A stretch of 64,000 nt of DNA from Papillibacter cinnamivorans DSM 12816 (GCF_900176335.1 NZ_FWXW01000009.1:3437-67436), one strand, 5' to 3'. Counted from the stretch's first letter, positions 34,339 through 42,612 are shown. Numbers and translations: made by a program. The notes: generated by a model not told the origin, from the letters alone.

Positions 34339-34382
34339 TGTACTGTATTTACTATATTAGTACATTTATTACCGTTAGTCAA
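34339..34382 (-). promoter_or_regulatory. Promoter and operator of the EF-Ts-like/TetR operon
   Basis: On the minus strand TTGACT (34377-34382), a 17-base spacer and TAATAT (34354-34359). A palindrome TGTACT...AGTACA spans 34339-34364 and contains TACTAATATAGTA, which covers the -10. This is the expected place for the product of the third base of the operon, the TetR protein, to bind. Confidence 0.7.
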
Positions 34383-34524
34383 GGGGACATTTCACCTTTA
34401 CTCTTACCCGAAAAGCACCAGTATGCCCTTTTACTATATCGACCGGAAGGCTGCCTGATACCCCGTTCATCCTTACGAAGCACGACAAAGTCCGGCAGCC
34501 GTTATAGGTGCGCTTGGAAACGAA

Positions 34525-34555
34525 AAGGCAAGCGGATACGCTGTCCGCTTGCCTT
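34525..34555 (-). terminator. Terminator of the DMT transporter gene
   Basis: A 12-bp stem AAGGCAAGCGGA, then on the minus strand TTTTCGTTTCC, 30 bases after the transporter stop codon. The rest of 34383-34524 shows no gene. Confidence 0.75.
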
Positions 34556-34585
34556 GATACGATATCCGCTGTATAAAGGATAGAG

Positions 34586-35449
34586 TTAGACGGCCTGAAT
34601 TTCCGCCTGTGCTTTGCGGGTTTCATGCCGGTTCCGCCAGATCTCCCGCCCGACCACCGCCGCAATGATGGTCGCGCCTCCGGCAACCGTCCACGGTCCC
34701 GGAATCTCTCCCTGAAACAGCATCACCCAGACCGGATTCAGTATGGGCTCTCCGATGGAAAAGATGACGATTTCCAGTGCGCTGACATAGGCGACGGCTT
34801 TGGTAAACAGGATGTAGGAAAGCCCCAGCTGGAATACTCCCAGGACAAGCGCGCAGATAATATTGGGGGCCGATATTTCGACTCTCCCCATAAACGGAAG
34901 CATCAGCAAAAAGCAGAGAATATTGCCCCAGAACACGCTCTGCGCAGGGTCGTTGTCCTTTTCCATGCGCATAAACACGCTGAGCGCCCCGAAGGTGACG
35001 CCGGAAAACAGTGCCGCCGCGTCCCCCAGCCAATTCCCCGTGCTCAGACCTTCCTTCACCAGCAGCGCGACGCCCGCCAGGATCGCGATAATGGAGATTA
35101 CATCCCACCGGTGGATCTTTTCCCGCAGGAAAACCCACCCCAGAATCGCGGAGTAAATGGGACCCGTGTACTGCAGCAGGATGGCGTTGGCCGCCGTCGT
35201 GTTTTTATTCGCGATGGAAAAAAACATGACCGTTAAGGAATAGCTGAGAATCGCCATAACGCGCCATTTTGTAAAGTGTATGTTCGGCTTCTTTATGTAT
35301 GCCAATATGGTGAGGGCCGCGATCAAACTTCGAATCCCTGCGACCTGCGGTCCGTTCCAACTCATGTATTTCATCAGAACCCCGGCCATGCTCCACAGCG
35401 CCGAAGTCAGCACCAGGAGCACTATGCCCCTGCGACGTTCATACCCCAT
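34586..35449 (-). CDS. DMT-superfamily transporter, EamA domains
   Basis: A 287-residue membrane protein with ten hydrophobic segments in two EamA repeats of about 135 residues. The first repeat starts at GIVLLVLTSALWSMAGVLMK and the second at SGNWLG-type segments after residue 140; each repeat ends in a Val/Ala-rich helix. Proteins of this class export amino acids, purines or drugs; the substrate is unknown. It lies between the accessory island and the tRNA pair and has its own terminator. Confidence 0.85.
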   Translation of the reverse strand: MGYERRRGIVLLVLTSALWSMAGVLMKYMSWNGPQVAGIRSLIAALTILAYIKKPNIHFTKWRVMAILSYSLTVMFFSIANKNTTAANAILLQYTGPIYSAILGWVFLREKIHRWDVISIIAILAGVALLVKEGLSTGNWLGDAAALFSGVTFGALSVFMRMEKDNDPAQSVFWGNILCFLLMLPFMGRVEISAPNIICALVLGVFQLGLSYILFTKAVAYVSALEIVIFSIGEPILNPVWVMLFQGEIPGPWTVAGGATIIAAVVGREIWRNRHETRKAQAEIQAV

Positions 35450-35652
35450 TGTATTCCCGCTCTCTTAAAATTTCAGCTTATTGTACCACATCCGCAATTC
35501 GCTGTCACTCGGTTTTCTTTGTGTGGCCGGGAGAATATTCGGTTACCCGGGCGGCGGCGCGTATCGCCTGCTGCCCGGATGAATCCCGCAGCGTTTCTTT
35601 TACCTGTTCTTCTCACCGATTGGCACGGATCATCCGATTCTTGTTCCGGCCC

Positions 35653-35681
35653 TTGACAAACGTCTTCCCACGTGCTATTCT
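35653..35681 (+). promoter_or_regulatory. Promoter of the tRNA-Leu/tRNA-fMet unit
   Basis: TTGACA (35653-35658), a 17-base spacer and TATTCT (35676-35681), ending 23 bases before the tRNA-Leu gene. Confidence 0.8.
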
Positions 35682-35704
35682 ATTATGGCACAATGGTTCG
35701 ATTC

Positions 35705-35792
35705 GCCGGAGTGGCGGAACAGGCAGACGCCCGGGACTTAAAATCCCGTGGGAGCATATCCCGTACCGGTTCGAGCCCGGTCTCCGGCACCA
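35705..35792 (+). tRNA. tRNA-Leu (anticodon TAA)
   Basis: An 88-base class II tRNA: acceptor GCCGGAG/CTCCGGC, anticodon loop CTTAAAA (anticodon TAA), a long variable arm (TGGGAGCATATCCCG) and an encoded ACCA end. It is followed after 53 bases by tRNA-fMet. Confidence 0.95.
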
Positions 35793-35845
35793 CACCTTTT
35801 TTCGCCGGGAACCGGATACCCCCGGGAACCTTGTGTCCTCTATAT

Positions 35846-35922
<77 letters not shown>

Positions 35923-35927
35923 TTGAA

Positions 35928-35967
35928 AATACAGGCTTTGAGAGGAATCTCAAAGCCTGTATTTTTT
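35928..35967 (+). terminator. Terminator of the tRNA-Leu/fMet unit
   Basis: A 16-bp perfect stem (AATACAGGCTTTGAGA) with loop GGAA, followed by TTTTTTG. The next 250 bases up to the stop of the dehydrogenase gene are AT-rich, with one long imperfect hairpin (CACCGC...GCGGTG) and no gene. Confidence 0.92.
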
Positions 35968-36217
35968 GTGTTTTCCTTCAATACGGCGTTTATTTTGAGC
36001 TGTTGCCGCGTGCAGCCGCACAGGAAAACATAATGAAATTATGACGGTACTTTTTTATAATTAAGATCACCGCAATAAAAAAGCACATTTTAATACTTTC
36101 GTTTACTTGTGAGTATCTGTTTATCGCGGTGCTTCTTTCAGCGTTTTAAAATGCAGGGCATTTTTAAATCATAGCTTCCCTGAAATTTTTGAAAAAGTTT
36201 TCCGTTCAGATTTCATT

Positions 36218-37150
36218 TTACATGCGCGGAAGATGATCTGCACGCTCGACGTATTGTTGAATAATCTGACAGGAGTGTTTGAGCTGCTCGCTTTCGTCAG
36301 GCGACAGGCTGATTTCGACGATCCGTTCCACGCCGGATCGGCCGATTACGGCCGGCACGCCGCAATGCACGCCGGTGATTCCATATTCGCCCTCCAAAAG
36401 GACGGAAACGGGCATTACCCGCTTCTCATCGTTGAGGATTGCTCTCGCCATAGCCGCCAAAGCAAAGCCGATGCCGAATTCCGTCGAGCCTTTCGCATTG
36501 ATGATATCTATGCCGATATTCCGGGTTCGTTCCAGAACGTGCTCCTTTGAAATGTCCTCCAGCCGTTCAAAAGGGATCCCGCCCACCGTAACGCAGGAAA
36601 AGGGGATCATGGAGGAATCCCCGTGCTCACCCATGGAAATGGCGCTGATACTGCGGCGGTCTATGCCGGTGAGTTCGCTCAGGGTCCTAAGCAGCCTCGC
36701 CGTATCCAGCAGCGTTCCGGTTGAAAAAACCTGCCGTCGCGGTTTGCCAAGCTCTTTGCGGATACAGTCTGCAATAACGTCGGCTGGGTTGGTGATTGAA
36801 ATCACGATACCGTCAAAAGCCGCTTCTTTCAAATGTGCGGCAACATCGCGCACCATCACGATGGAATCATCCAACATATCAAGCCTCGACTGCCCAGGCA
36901 GGCGGGGTTTGCCCACCGAAACAACCGCGATTTCGGCGCCGGCACAATCCGAATAATCCCCGCCGCGAACCACCACCGGCGACTGCATGAAGGAAATGCT
37001 GTCGGAAACGTCCATCGCCTGCGCGGCGGCCTTGGGAGCGTCGCAGTCAATCAGCACGATTTCGTCCGCCACATGCTCCATTGCCAGCGCAGACGCACAA
37101 TGGGAACCAACGTGCCCGGCGCCGATTATGACGATTCTTTTTTTATTCAC
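36218..37150 (-). CDS. L-lactate/malate dehydrogenase family enzyme
   Basis: A 310-residue NAD-dependent 2-hydroxyacid dehydrogenase. The Rossmann motif is IIGAGHVGSH, with ITNPADV, the LLDTARL pair (Asp and Arg) and the catalytic histidine in GEHGDSS, which is of LDH type. The mobile loop reads GKPRLPGQSRLDM; at the position where LDH usually has glutamine and MDH has arginine, this enzyme has arginine, so a dicarboxylate or bulky 2-oxoacid is possible. The start is GTG at 37150 (AAAGG nine bases upstream); a GTG at 37159 is the alternative. It lies alone between two tRNA-fMet copies. Confidence 0.83.
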   Translation of the reverse strand: MNKKRIVIIGAGHVGSHCASALAMEHVADEIVLIDCDAPKAAAQAMDVSDSISFMQSPVVVRGGDYSDCAGAEIAVVSVGKPRLPGQSRLDMLDDSIVMVRDVAAHLKEAAFDGIVISITNPADVIADCIRKELGKPRRQVFSTGTLLDTARLLRTLSELTGIDRRSISAISMGEHGDSSMIPFSCVTVGGIPFERLEDISKEHVLERTRNIGIDIINAKGSTEFGIGFALAAMARAILNDEKRVMPVSVLLEGEYGITGVHCGVPAVIGRSGVERIVEISLSPDESEQLKHSCQIIQQYVERADHLPRM

Positions 37151-37159
37151 GGCTTTCAC

Positions 37160-37606
37160 CCTTTCTTCCTCTTCCGGGAAAAAGAAAGCACTCCTGATTC
37201 CTGTACAAAACCAAGGGCGAATGCATTACGGTGCCGCCTTGCCACAGACTCCTTAGCGGAGCCCCTCAGCGATATGCCGATGTATCCCCGACAATCTAAA
37301 TATGCCTCACGTCACAGAATACCCGGCTTTCACCTTTGACTGCGCCCTCTATCGTTCGTTAGTAACTCATTTTTGTCCGGATTTCAGTATTTTGGACTCT
37401 CTGAAAGAGCATCATTGCCGTTTTCTTCGCTTCATGGGTTATAAAATTTGGTACATTATAACATCGGCTTTACGGCTTGTCAAATTCTGCTCTCTCGCCG
37501 AAGTATTTAACCTGCTGGCTGATGTTTATTGCAGTCATACGCCATGAAAAACGGTCTGGGATTGTGCCGATTTGCTTTTCCGATCCTTTTAACAGTCTGG
37601 GATCAT
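37160..37606. other. Gene-free stretch upstream of the LDH/MDH-like gene
   Basis: I see no credible gene, RNA or repeat in this segment. It presumably holds the promoter and leader of the minus-strand dehydrogenase gene, but no clear -35/-10 pair stands out. Confidence 0.4.
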
Positions 37607-37678
37607 CGCAGATGGATAAGCTGCCGGAGTTTATTTATAATCCGAAGGTCACAGCTTCAACTCCTGCCTCCGAAGCCG
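37607..37678 (+). pseudogene. Decayed tRNA-fMet copy
   Basis: Positions 37638-37678 align with the 3' half of the intact tRNA-fMet at 35846-35922: CCGAAGGTC, TTCAA, TCCTGCCTCCG and a TGAAAA flank are shared, with about eight differences over 45 bases. The 5' half (from CGCAGATGGATAAG) is more decayed and about five bases short. The anticodon arm is destroyed, so it cannot function. A terminator-like hairpin follows, as at the intact gene. It may mark a duplication, or the far end of an element once inserted at tRNA-fMet. Confidence 0.65.
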
Positions 37679-37681
37679 CTG

Positions 37682-37714
37682 AAAAGCCCTGATTCGAGAA
37701 GAATCAGGGCTTTT
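37682..37714. terminator. Bidirectional terminator between the pseudo-tRNA and the ABC importer
   Basis: A 14-bp perfect stem (AAAAGCCCTGATTC) with loop GAGAA. It has A/T runs on both sides, so it can act on either strand, and lies 37 bases past the stop codon of the minus-strand importer operon. Confidence 0.85.
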
Positions 37715-37751
37715 CCCTCCGGCACGAAAAGCCTGTTTTGAATGTTATGTA

Positions 37752-38738
37752 TTACTGGATGGCCGCTTCCGCATAGCTGTTGTCAACCAGCTTACTGAAG
37801 TCGACGCGCTGGTCCAGCTCACCGGCAGTTTCCATTACGGTTTCCAGGCGCTCTAAAGATTCCTGTTTCATAACGGGGGTTCCGTTCCATGCATCGATAT
37901 CCTTATAACGCTGGGCCACCATAGTCAGTACGTCGATCTTGGTGTCGGGGAACTGATCCGCTATCGCTTCGGCGATCTCCTGAGCGGTGTGTTCCTGGAC
38001 CCATTTCTGGCCTTTGGCAATCGCGTTAACGAAGCTTTGCACAACGTCGGGATTCTTTTTCATGTAGCTTTGCGTGGCAAAGAAAGCCGTATAGGGAATT
38101 TCTCCGCTTTCCTGACCGATGGAGGTAAGTACATACCCTTTGCCTTCCAGCTCTACTTCCGTGGCAGTAGGCTCAAACAGGGTAACGTAATCGCCGTTGC
38201 CGCCGGTAAAGGCGCCGGCCATCATGTTAAATTGGACCGAGGTATCCACCACGACATCCTGATCGGGAACAATGCCGTTTTGGCGCATGACGTACTCCAG
38301 GGTCATTTCGGGAACGCCGCCCTTGCGCCCGCCAAGAACGGTTTTGCCCTTCAGGTTTTCCCACGTAAAGTCTTCGTCGGTGCGGCCGACCAGGAAGGAG
38401 CCGTCACGCTTGGTAAGCTGGGCAAATACCACGGGGTAGTCCTCACGGCCCTCATTCAATACGTAGATGCAGGACTCCGGACCGGCCAATCCGATGTCGG
38501 CCTGCCCCGCCAGAACAGCGGTCATCACCTTATCGGCGCCGCCGCCGTTGGTCAGCTCAACGTTCAGGCCCTCCTCGGTAAAAAATCCAAGATTCAGTGC
38601 TACATACATTGGGGCGTAGAATACGGAATGGGTTACTTCATTCAGGCGTACCTCGGTCGTTTCTTCTTTCTTACCGCAGCCCGTAAACAGGACCGTCATC
38701 AGTACAACACCCAGGACCAGCGCAAGTAATCTCTTCAT
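37752..38738 (-). CDS. ABC transporter substrate-binding lipoprotein, NMT1/ThiY-like
   Basis: A 328-residue secreted lipoprotein: a signal peptide of about 20 residues ending in the lipobox LFTGC, then a type II periplasmic-binding fold. HSVFYAPMYVALNLGFF followed by GGGADKVMTAVLAGQADIG is typical of the NMT1/THI5/SsuA group, which binds thiamine-pyrimidine precursors, taurine or alkylsulfonates. Its ATG overlaps the permease stop (ATGA). The TPP-riboswitch-like leader upstream of the operon favours a thiamine-precursor ligand, but this is inference. Confidence 0.87.
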   Translation of the reverse strand: MKRLLALVLGVVLMTVLFTGCGKKEETTEVRLNEVTHSVFYAPMYVALNLGFFTEEGLNVELTNGGGADKVMTAVLAGQADIGLAGPESCIYVLNEGREDYPVVFAQLTKRDGSFLVGRTDEDFTWENLKGKTVLGGRKGGVPEMTLEYVMRQNGIVPDQDVVVDTSVQFNMMAGAFTGGNGDYVTLFEPTATEVELEGKGYVLTSIGQESGEIPYTAFFATQSYMKKNPDVVQSFVNAIAKGQKWVQEHTAQEIAEAIADQFPDTKIDVLTMVAQRYKDIDAWNGTPVMKQESLERLETVMETAGELDQRVDFSKLVDNSYAEAAIQ

Positions 38739-39556
38739 ACTGTCACTCCCATATACTTTTTCATTGCTATTTCAAGCCACAGGATGCACTGGTACATAAG
38801 TGCAGCCGCCGCAGCCAGAATCAGAACCGTAGTCATGACCAGGTCCATTTTAAAGACCTGAGAGCCGTAGACGATCAAATAACCGAGGCCTGCCTTGGAA
38901 ACCAGAAATTCTCCCATGATTACACCGACCCACGACAGGCCGACGTTTACCTTCAGGGCATTGATCATAGTAGTAAAGTTTGCCGGCAGTACCAGTTTGA
39001 ATAAAATCTGCCGTCGGGTGGCGCCTAGGGTACGCATTAAACGGACTTTTTCCGGATCGGTATCCAGAAAGCCGTTGTGCATGTCAAGGATGGTAACAAT
39101 CAAAGAAATGGCCAGCGTCATTGCGATAATAGAGGATGGGCCGGCGCCGATCCAGACAATGAAGATGGGGCCCAGCGCCGTTTTGGGCAGGGCATTTAGC
39201 ACAACAAGATAAGGGTCCAGTACCCGGGACAGGAATTCACTCCACCACAGCAAAACGGCAATGACGGTGCCGGTCAGGGTCCCCAGCAGAAATCCAACCA
39301 CGGTTTCCATCACAGACGTGCCCACATGAAGCCACAGATCGCCGGATCGGTACAGGTTCATAAAGGTATTCCACATTCTTGACGGGCTGCTGACAATAAA
39401 CGCGTCGATGACGCCCATACGTGCGGCGATTTCCCAGCCGACAAACAGAGCGGCTAATATGCCGATACGCAGTGCGGTGATGGCGGTTTTCGTCTGTTTC
39501 CTCTTTTTTAAGTACGCTTTCCGCTGTAGGGAGATGGCGGGCTCAGACATTGGCAT
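38735..39556 (-). CDS. ABC transporter permease, SsuC/ThiX-like
   Basis: A 273-residue protein with six hydrophobic segments and the BPD_transp_1 cytoplasmic loop (EKVRLMRTLGATRRQILFKLVLPA, seen around residue 185; key pattern EAA-like with Gly). A basic N-terminus (RKAYLKKRKQ) precedes the first helix. It is the middle gene of the operon: the ATPase gene overlaps its start by 14 bases, and its own stop overlaps the lipoprotein start. Confidence 0.9.
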   Translation of the reverse strand: MPMSEPAISLQRKAYLKKRKQTKTAITALRIGILAALFVGWEIAARMGVIDAFIVSSPSRMWNTFMNLYRSGDLWLHVGTSVMETVVGFLLGTLTGTVIAVLLWWSEFLSRVLDPYLVVLNALPKTALGPIFIVWIGAGPSSIIAMTLAISLIVTILDMHNGFLDTDPEKVRLMRTLGATRRQILFKLVLPANFTTMINALKVNVGLSWVGVIMGEFLVSKAGLGYLIVYGSQVFKMDLVMTTVLILAAAAALMYQCILWLEIAMKKYMGVTV

Positions 39557-40301
39557 CCAGCTCCTTCCAGATGATATTGAAATAGGTTCGGAATGCTGGA
39601 TGATCCCGCCGCTGCATTGGAGGTATTTCCGTCAGTTCTTCAAGAGTATGTATCGCTTTTACAGCAGCCGGCCGTTTGCTTAAAACAATAATGCGATCGG
39701 AAAGACTTATGCTTTCAGAGATATCATGGGTGACCAGCAGTGCCGTCTTGTGTTCCTGGCGGATAATGGAATAGATATCGGCGGATACGGACAGTCTTGT
39801 TTGGTAATCCAGGGCTGAAAACGGCTCATCCAGGAGCAGTATTCTTGGGTCGGTTGCCAGTGTGCGGATGAGCGCGCACCGCTGACGCATACCGCCGGAC
39901 AGCTGAGAGGGTATCTTGTGAATAAATTCAGCCAGCCCGTAGCGCTCCAGCAGCTCGCGGACATGCTCCCGCCGTTCCGGTGTGTTTTGGTGCTGAAGCT
40001 CCAGCCCCAGGGTAACGTTGGACCAGATGGTTCTCCACGGAAACAGCTGGTCTTTCTGCGGCATATAGCCGATCTTGGAAGACGGCGCTGTAACTGCATC
40101 GCCGTCTACAGTTACCGTGCCTGCTGCGGTTGGCTCAATCCCGGCAATAACTGACAGCAAGGTGGATTTGCCGCAGCCTGACGGCCCCACGATGCTGACA
40201 AATTCTCCGTCGGAGATTCCGAAGCTGATCCCGCGCAGTGCATCTATTTCCCCATCCGGTGCCTGGTATGTCATGTCGACATCAACTAATTGTACAAACA
40301 T
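39543..40301 (-). CDS. ABC transporter ATP-binding protein, SsuB/ThiZ-like
   Basis: A 252-residue ATPase with Walker A GPSGCGKST (about 40), Q-loop MPQKDQLFPW, signature LSGGMRQR, Walker B ILLLDEPFSALD and switch THDISE. The ATG at 40301 (AAGGAG upstream) gives the normal N-terminus MFVQLVDVDMTY. An in-frame upstream extension of about 100 codons runs through the structured leader and is not coding. It is the first gene of the importer operon. Confidence 0.92.
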   Translation of the reverse strand: MFVQLVDVDMTYQAPDGEIDALRGISFGISDGEFVSIVGPSGCGKSTLLSVIAGIEPTAAGTVTVDGDAVTAPSSKIGYMPQKDQLFPWRTIWSNVTLGLELQHQNTPERREHVRELLERYGLAEFIHKIPSQLSGGMRQRCALIRTLATDPRILLLDEPFSALDYQTRLSVSADIYSIIRQEHKTALLVTHDISESISLSDRIIVLSKRPAAVKAIHTLEELTEIPPMQRRDHPAFRTYFNIIWKELDANV

Positions 40302-40450
40302 AGCACCGGTGGCTCCTTCTGTACGGTAAGGTGGGGGAACGCAAACGTTTATCTGATTTATCATATGGTAAAGGCCCGAAAACGTGCGGTATTTCAGTTG
40401 TGAAATACGCTTCTGCCGGCTGCCGGGTAAAGCCGGGGAAAACCTGTGTC

Positions 40451-40545
40451 CATGTCCCGATACCTGTGAATATCCCGGCAGGACGGTTTGGCGGCACTCT
40501 GCAGCAGGGTCTTCGGAGACTTCTCTCAGCGATGTGCCCCCGGGA
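40451..40545 (-). promoter_or_regulatory. Diverged TPP-riboswitch-like leader of the importer operon
   Basis: On the minus strand GGGGGC-ACATC-GCTGAGAG is followed by a small hairpin (GTCT/AGAC) and GACCCT, the order seen in TPP aptamers (GGGG...GCUGAGA...hairpin...ACCCU). The 3' part, CCTGCCGGGATATTC, CAGG and CGGGACATGG, only loosely matches the conserved pyrophosphate helix, with a longer linker. It lies 150-245 bases upstream of an NMT1/ThiY-type importer. Either it is a divergent aptamer or a chance match. A hairpin GCGTATTTCA/TGAAATACCGC (40387-40411) lies between it and the first gene. Confidence 0.4.
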
Positions 40546-40550
40546 AAACA

Positions 40551-40590
40551 AAGAAGCCGGCTCTCTCCATCCGGAGAGGGGCGGCTTCTT
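40551..40590 (-). terminator. Terminator upstream of the importer leader
   Basis: Arms AAGAAGCCG/CGGCTTCTT, with an inner CTCTC/GAGAG extension. On the minus strand TTTGTTTT follows. It should end transcripts from the PanE-like gene at 40976-42004. Confidence 0.75.
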
Positions 40591-40975
40591 GCGTTATGGG
40601 ACCGCAAGCCTAAAATGGATTACTTTTGGGGCGGCGAATTATGAAACGCGCCGGAAAAAACTGAAATAGAATGGGAATCCAGAATGCTGAGTATCGAGTG
40701 TCGGCAGACCCTCGTAACTGGAAACGGCCCCAGAATCAACAGATTCCGAGGTCGTTTCTGTGATTATAAGAATTCAGGATATGCTTTTCACGTCAGTATC
40801 ATTCGTTCATTATGTTACCGCGGCTATTTTCTGTATCCGCCGGCCCCGCTATCCGGCGGACGGATCAGGAGCCTGCAATCCCAATGGATTGCAGGCTCCT
40901 GATGTTAAAAATACGGAAGTATATTCCCGGGGGAATGAAATAAGACTTTCTATTTTGAATGCGGCGCAGAGAAAA
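40591..40975. other. Gene-free stretch with hairpins
   Basis: Two hairpins stand out. One is at about 40721-40757 (GAAACG...CGTTTC, with GAATC/GATTC inside, imperfect). The other, at 40864-40903, is an 18-bp perfect stem, ATCAGGAGCCTGCAATCC, with a four-base loop. Neither has a good T-run on the minus strand. No gene is seen. Confidence 0.6.
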
Positions 40976-42004
40976 TCAGAACTTGATGAGCTTGGCGTTG
41001 GCCCGTTCATAGGGCATTTTTCCGGCTTCGATTTTTTTAATCATATCTCGCAGCTGGTCGTTCACGGGAGTGTCAATGCCGCCGGCGTCTCCCGCGTCAC
41101 ATACCGCGCCCGTTATGCCGTCCACCTCGCAGCGCAGATCGCGCTTGATATCCTGCAGCATCGACGCGATGGTGGGGGCGGCCGGCATCAGATAGCCCAC
41201 CGCTGCGTCGGTGATCACTTTCATATCGGGATCGTCCCCCGGGAAATCGTAGAATTCCTCAAAATGATACTCTTCGCCGCCAAAATGATAGGGTTCCATT
41301 TTAACGCCACCGGCTTTGGCGGTCAGAACGCACTCGCGGCCGATATAAGCTACGAGGCGCATAAGCTCTGGATCCTGGATAATCTCGCCGAAATTACAGC
41401 CCGTGATGGTGGATACGCCGCTGAAGCAGGCGTTTAAGGTGAGCTTACACCAGCGCAGGCCCATGAGATTGTCAGAGACGGTTACTGCATTGCCGGCGCT
41501 GAGGATCTTTGCGACTTCCTCCAATTGGCTGGTATGTTCGCCGGTATAAGTGCCTATTGTACAGAACATCTTGTCGGGGGCGACCGTCAAATAGGTGCAG
41601 CCCGGGCCCTGGAAAATGCCGCCCCAGGCAATGGGAGCGCCCATTACACGCTCTTTGGGAAAATATTTTGCCACGCCGGGTTCCGGAAGACCGTTCTGAC
41701 AGGTGACGATGATGGTTTTGTCATGGCTGTGCGCCAGCATTTGCGGAATAGCAACATCATTATAAGTCTGCTTTGCCATATAAATAAACAGATCGAAAGT
41801 GCCTTCCATGGCATCCGCGTAGCATGCCTTGACGGGAATGACCTCGTCAATGGCCCCGATGATGTGTGCGCCGGTCTCGTTCAATACGTCTACATGCGCC
41901 TTATAGGCATCGACCAGGATGATATCGTAGCCTGCTTTGGAAAGGAATGCGCCCAGGGTGGTGCCGAGAGATCCCGCTCCCATTAGTGCAATTCTGCTGA
42001 TCAA
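40976..42004 (-). CDS. Ketopantoate reductase-family 2-oxoacid reductase, second copy
   Basis: A 342-residue PanE/ApbA-like protein, paralogous to 27330-28340. It has the cofactor motif GAGSLGTTLGAFLSKAGYD, the interdomain block NLMGLRWCKLTLNACFSG and the C-terminal ApbA domain. Expected reaction: reversible reduction of a 2-oxoacid by NAD(P)H. TTG at 42004 with AAGGGG eight bases upstream is the likely start; ATG at 42022 is possible. It stands as a single gene, diverging from the acyl-CoA cluster that begins at 42825. Confidence 0.85.
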   Translation of the reverse strand: MISRIALMGAGSLGTTLGAFLSKAGYDIILVDAYKAHVDVLNETGAHIIGAIDEVIPVKACYADAMEGTFDLFIYMAKQTYNDVAIPQMLAHSHDKTIIVTCQNGLPEPGVAKYFPKERVMGAPIAWGGIFQGPGCTYLTVAPDKMFCTIGTYTGEHTSQLEEVAKILSAGNAVTVSDNLMGLRWCKLTLNACFSGVSTITGCNFGEIIQDPELMRLVAYIGRECVLTAKAGGVKMEPYHFGGEEYHFEEFYDFPGDDPDMKVITDAAVGYLMPAAPTIASMLQDIKRDLRCEVDGITGAVCDAGDAGGIDTPVNDQLRDMIKKIEAGKMPYERANAKLIKF

Positions 42005-42293
42005 ATTCAGTTCCCCTTTCATCTTTTAATCCATCCCATTATTTCTTAAATGGAAATTTCATCAAGCTGCGATATAAAAACATCCGTTTTGCTTAATCAT
42101 TTAACACAATTATTTCCCCTGCGTTTCTTTATAATTTATATATTATTTTATTGTGCTTAAAAACACAAATTTATTTACAGACGGCGGCTGTACTGATTTT
42201 CCATCACAATAATGGATACTGGCAAATAATAAAAAGTTCCCCCTTCGTAATCTTGCGATTGTGCAAAATGAAATGCATACGGGAGGTGAATTT

Positions 42294-42437
42294 ATGGGAT
42301 TTGCGAATTGCTTCGAAGGAAATACGCTATTGGGCATGGCAAAGGCCATATCGGATTCGTGCCTTCCGTATATGATCCGTTTTACCAACCGTTCTTCTGC
42401 GCTCAATCCGGCCGGATTTGCCCCCAAGCCTCTCTGA
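42294..42437 (+). CDS. Possible 47-residue small protein
   Basis: A short frame with a very good start signal: GGGAGG seven bases before the ATG. The product begins MGFANCFEGNTLLGMAKAI and ends NPAGFAPKPL. I know no family for it. It lies in an 800-base intergenic region (42023-42824) that otherwise holds only a promoter and an inverted repeat. It may be a real small protein, or the remnant of a larger gene. Confidence 0.3.
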   Translation: MGFANCFEGNTLLGMAKAISDSCLPYMIRFTNRSSALNPAGFAPKPL

Positions 42438-42547
42438 TTCAACAAGATGATGGGATTTCACATGCTACTAAATGCATGCAAAAACGGAGGTCCCGGATTC
42501 AGTCCATAAGCGATTTTTGTTCCGCAGTTTATAAAATAATAAACAGC

Positions 42548-42612
42548 TTGACTTGGGAGCAACAAGTGTTATACTTTCATTAAACGCATTTGTTGAATGT
42601 CTTTAATGAAAG
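42548..42612 (+). promoter_or_regulatory. Promoter and inverted-repeat operator upstream of the second acyl-CoA cluster
   Basis: TTGACT (42548-42553), a 16-base spacer and TATACT (42570-42575). A perfect 11-bp inverted repeat, CTTTCATTAAA (42574-42584) and its complement (42602-42612), starts at the -10 and covers the expected start site. It could bind the TetR protein encoded at 47106. The transcript would have a leader of about 240 bases before the CoA transferase. Confidence 0.6.

Noticed and set aside
35923-37606. A full integrative element between the two tRNA-fMet copies
   Set aside because: The interval holds one metabolic gene only, with no integrase, recombinase or phage gene, so only a scar or duplication can be claimed.
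40451-40545. T-box or SAM riboswitch in the importer leader
   Set aside because: Neither the T-box sequence (AGGGTGG-ACCGCG type) nor the SAM-I core is present; only the partial TPP-like pattern is.
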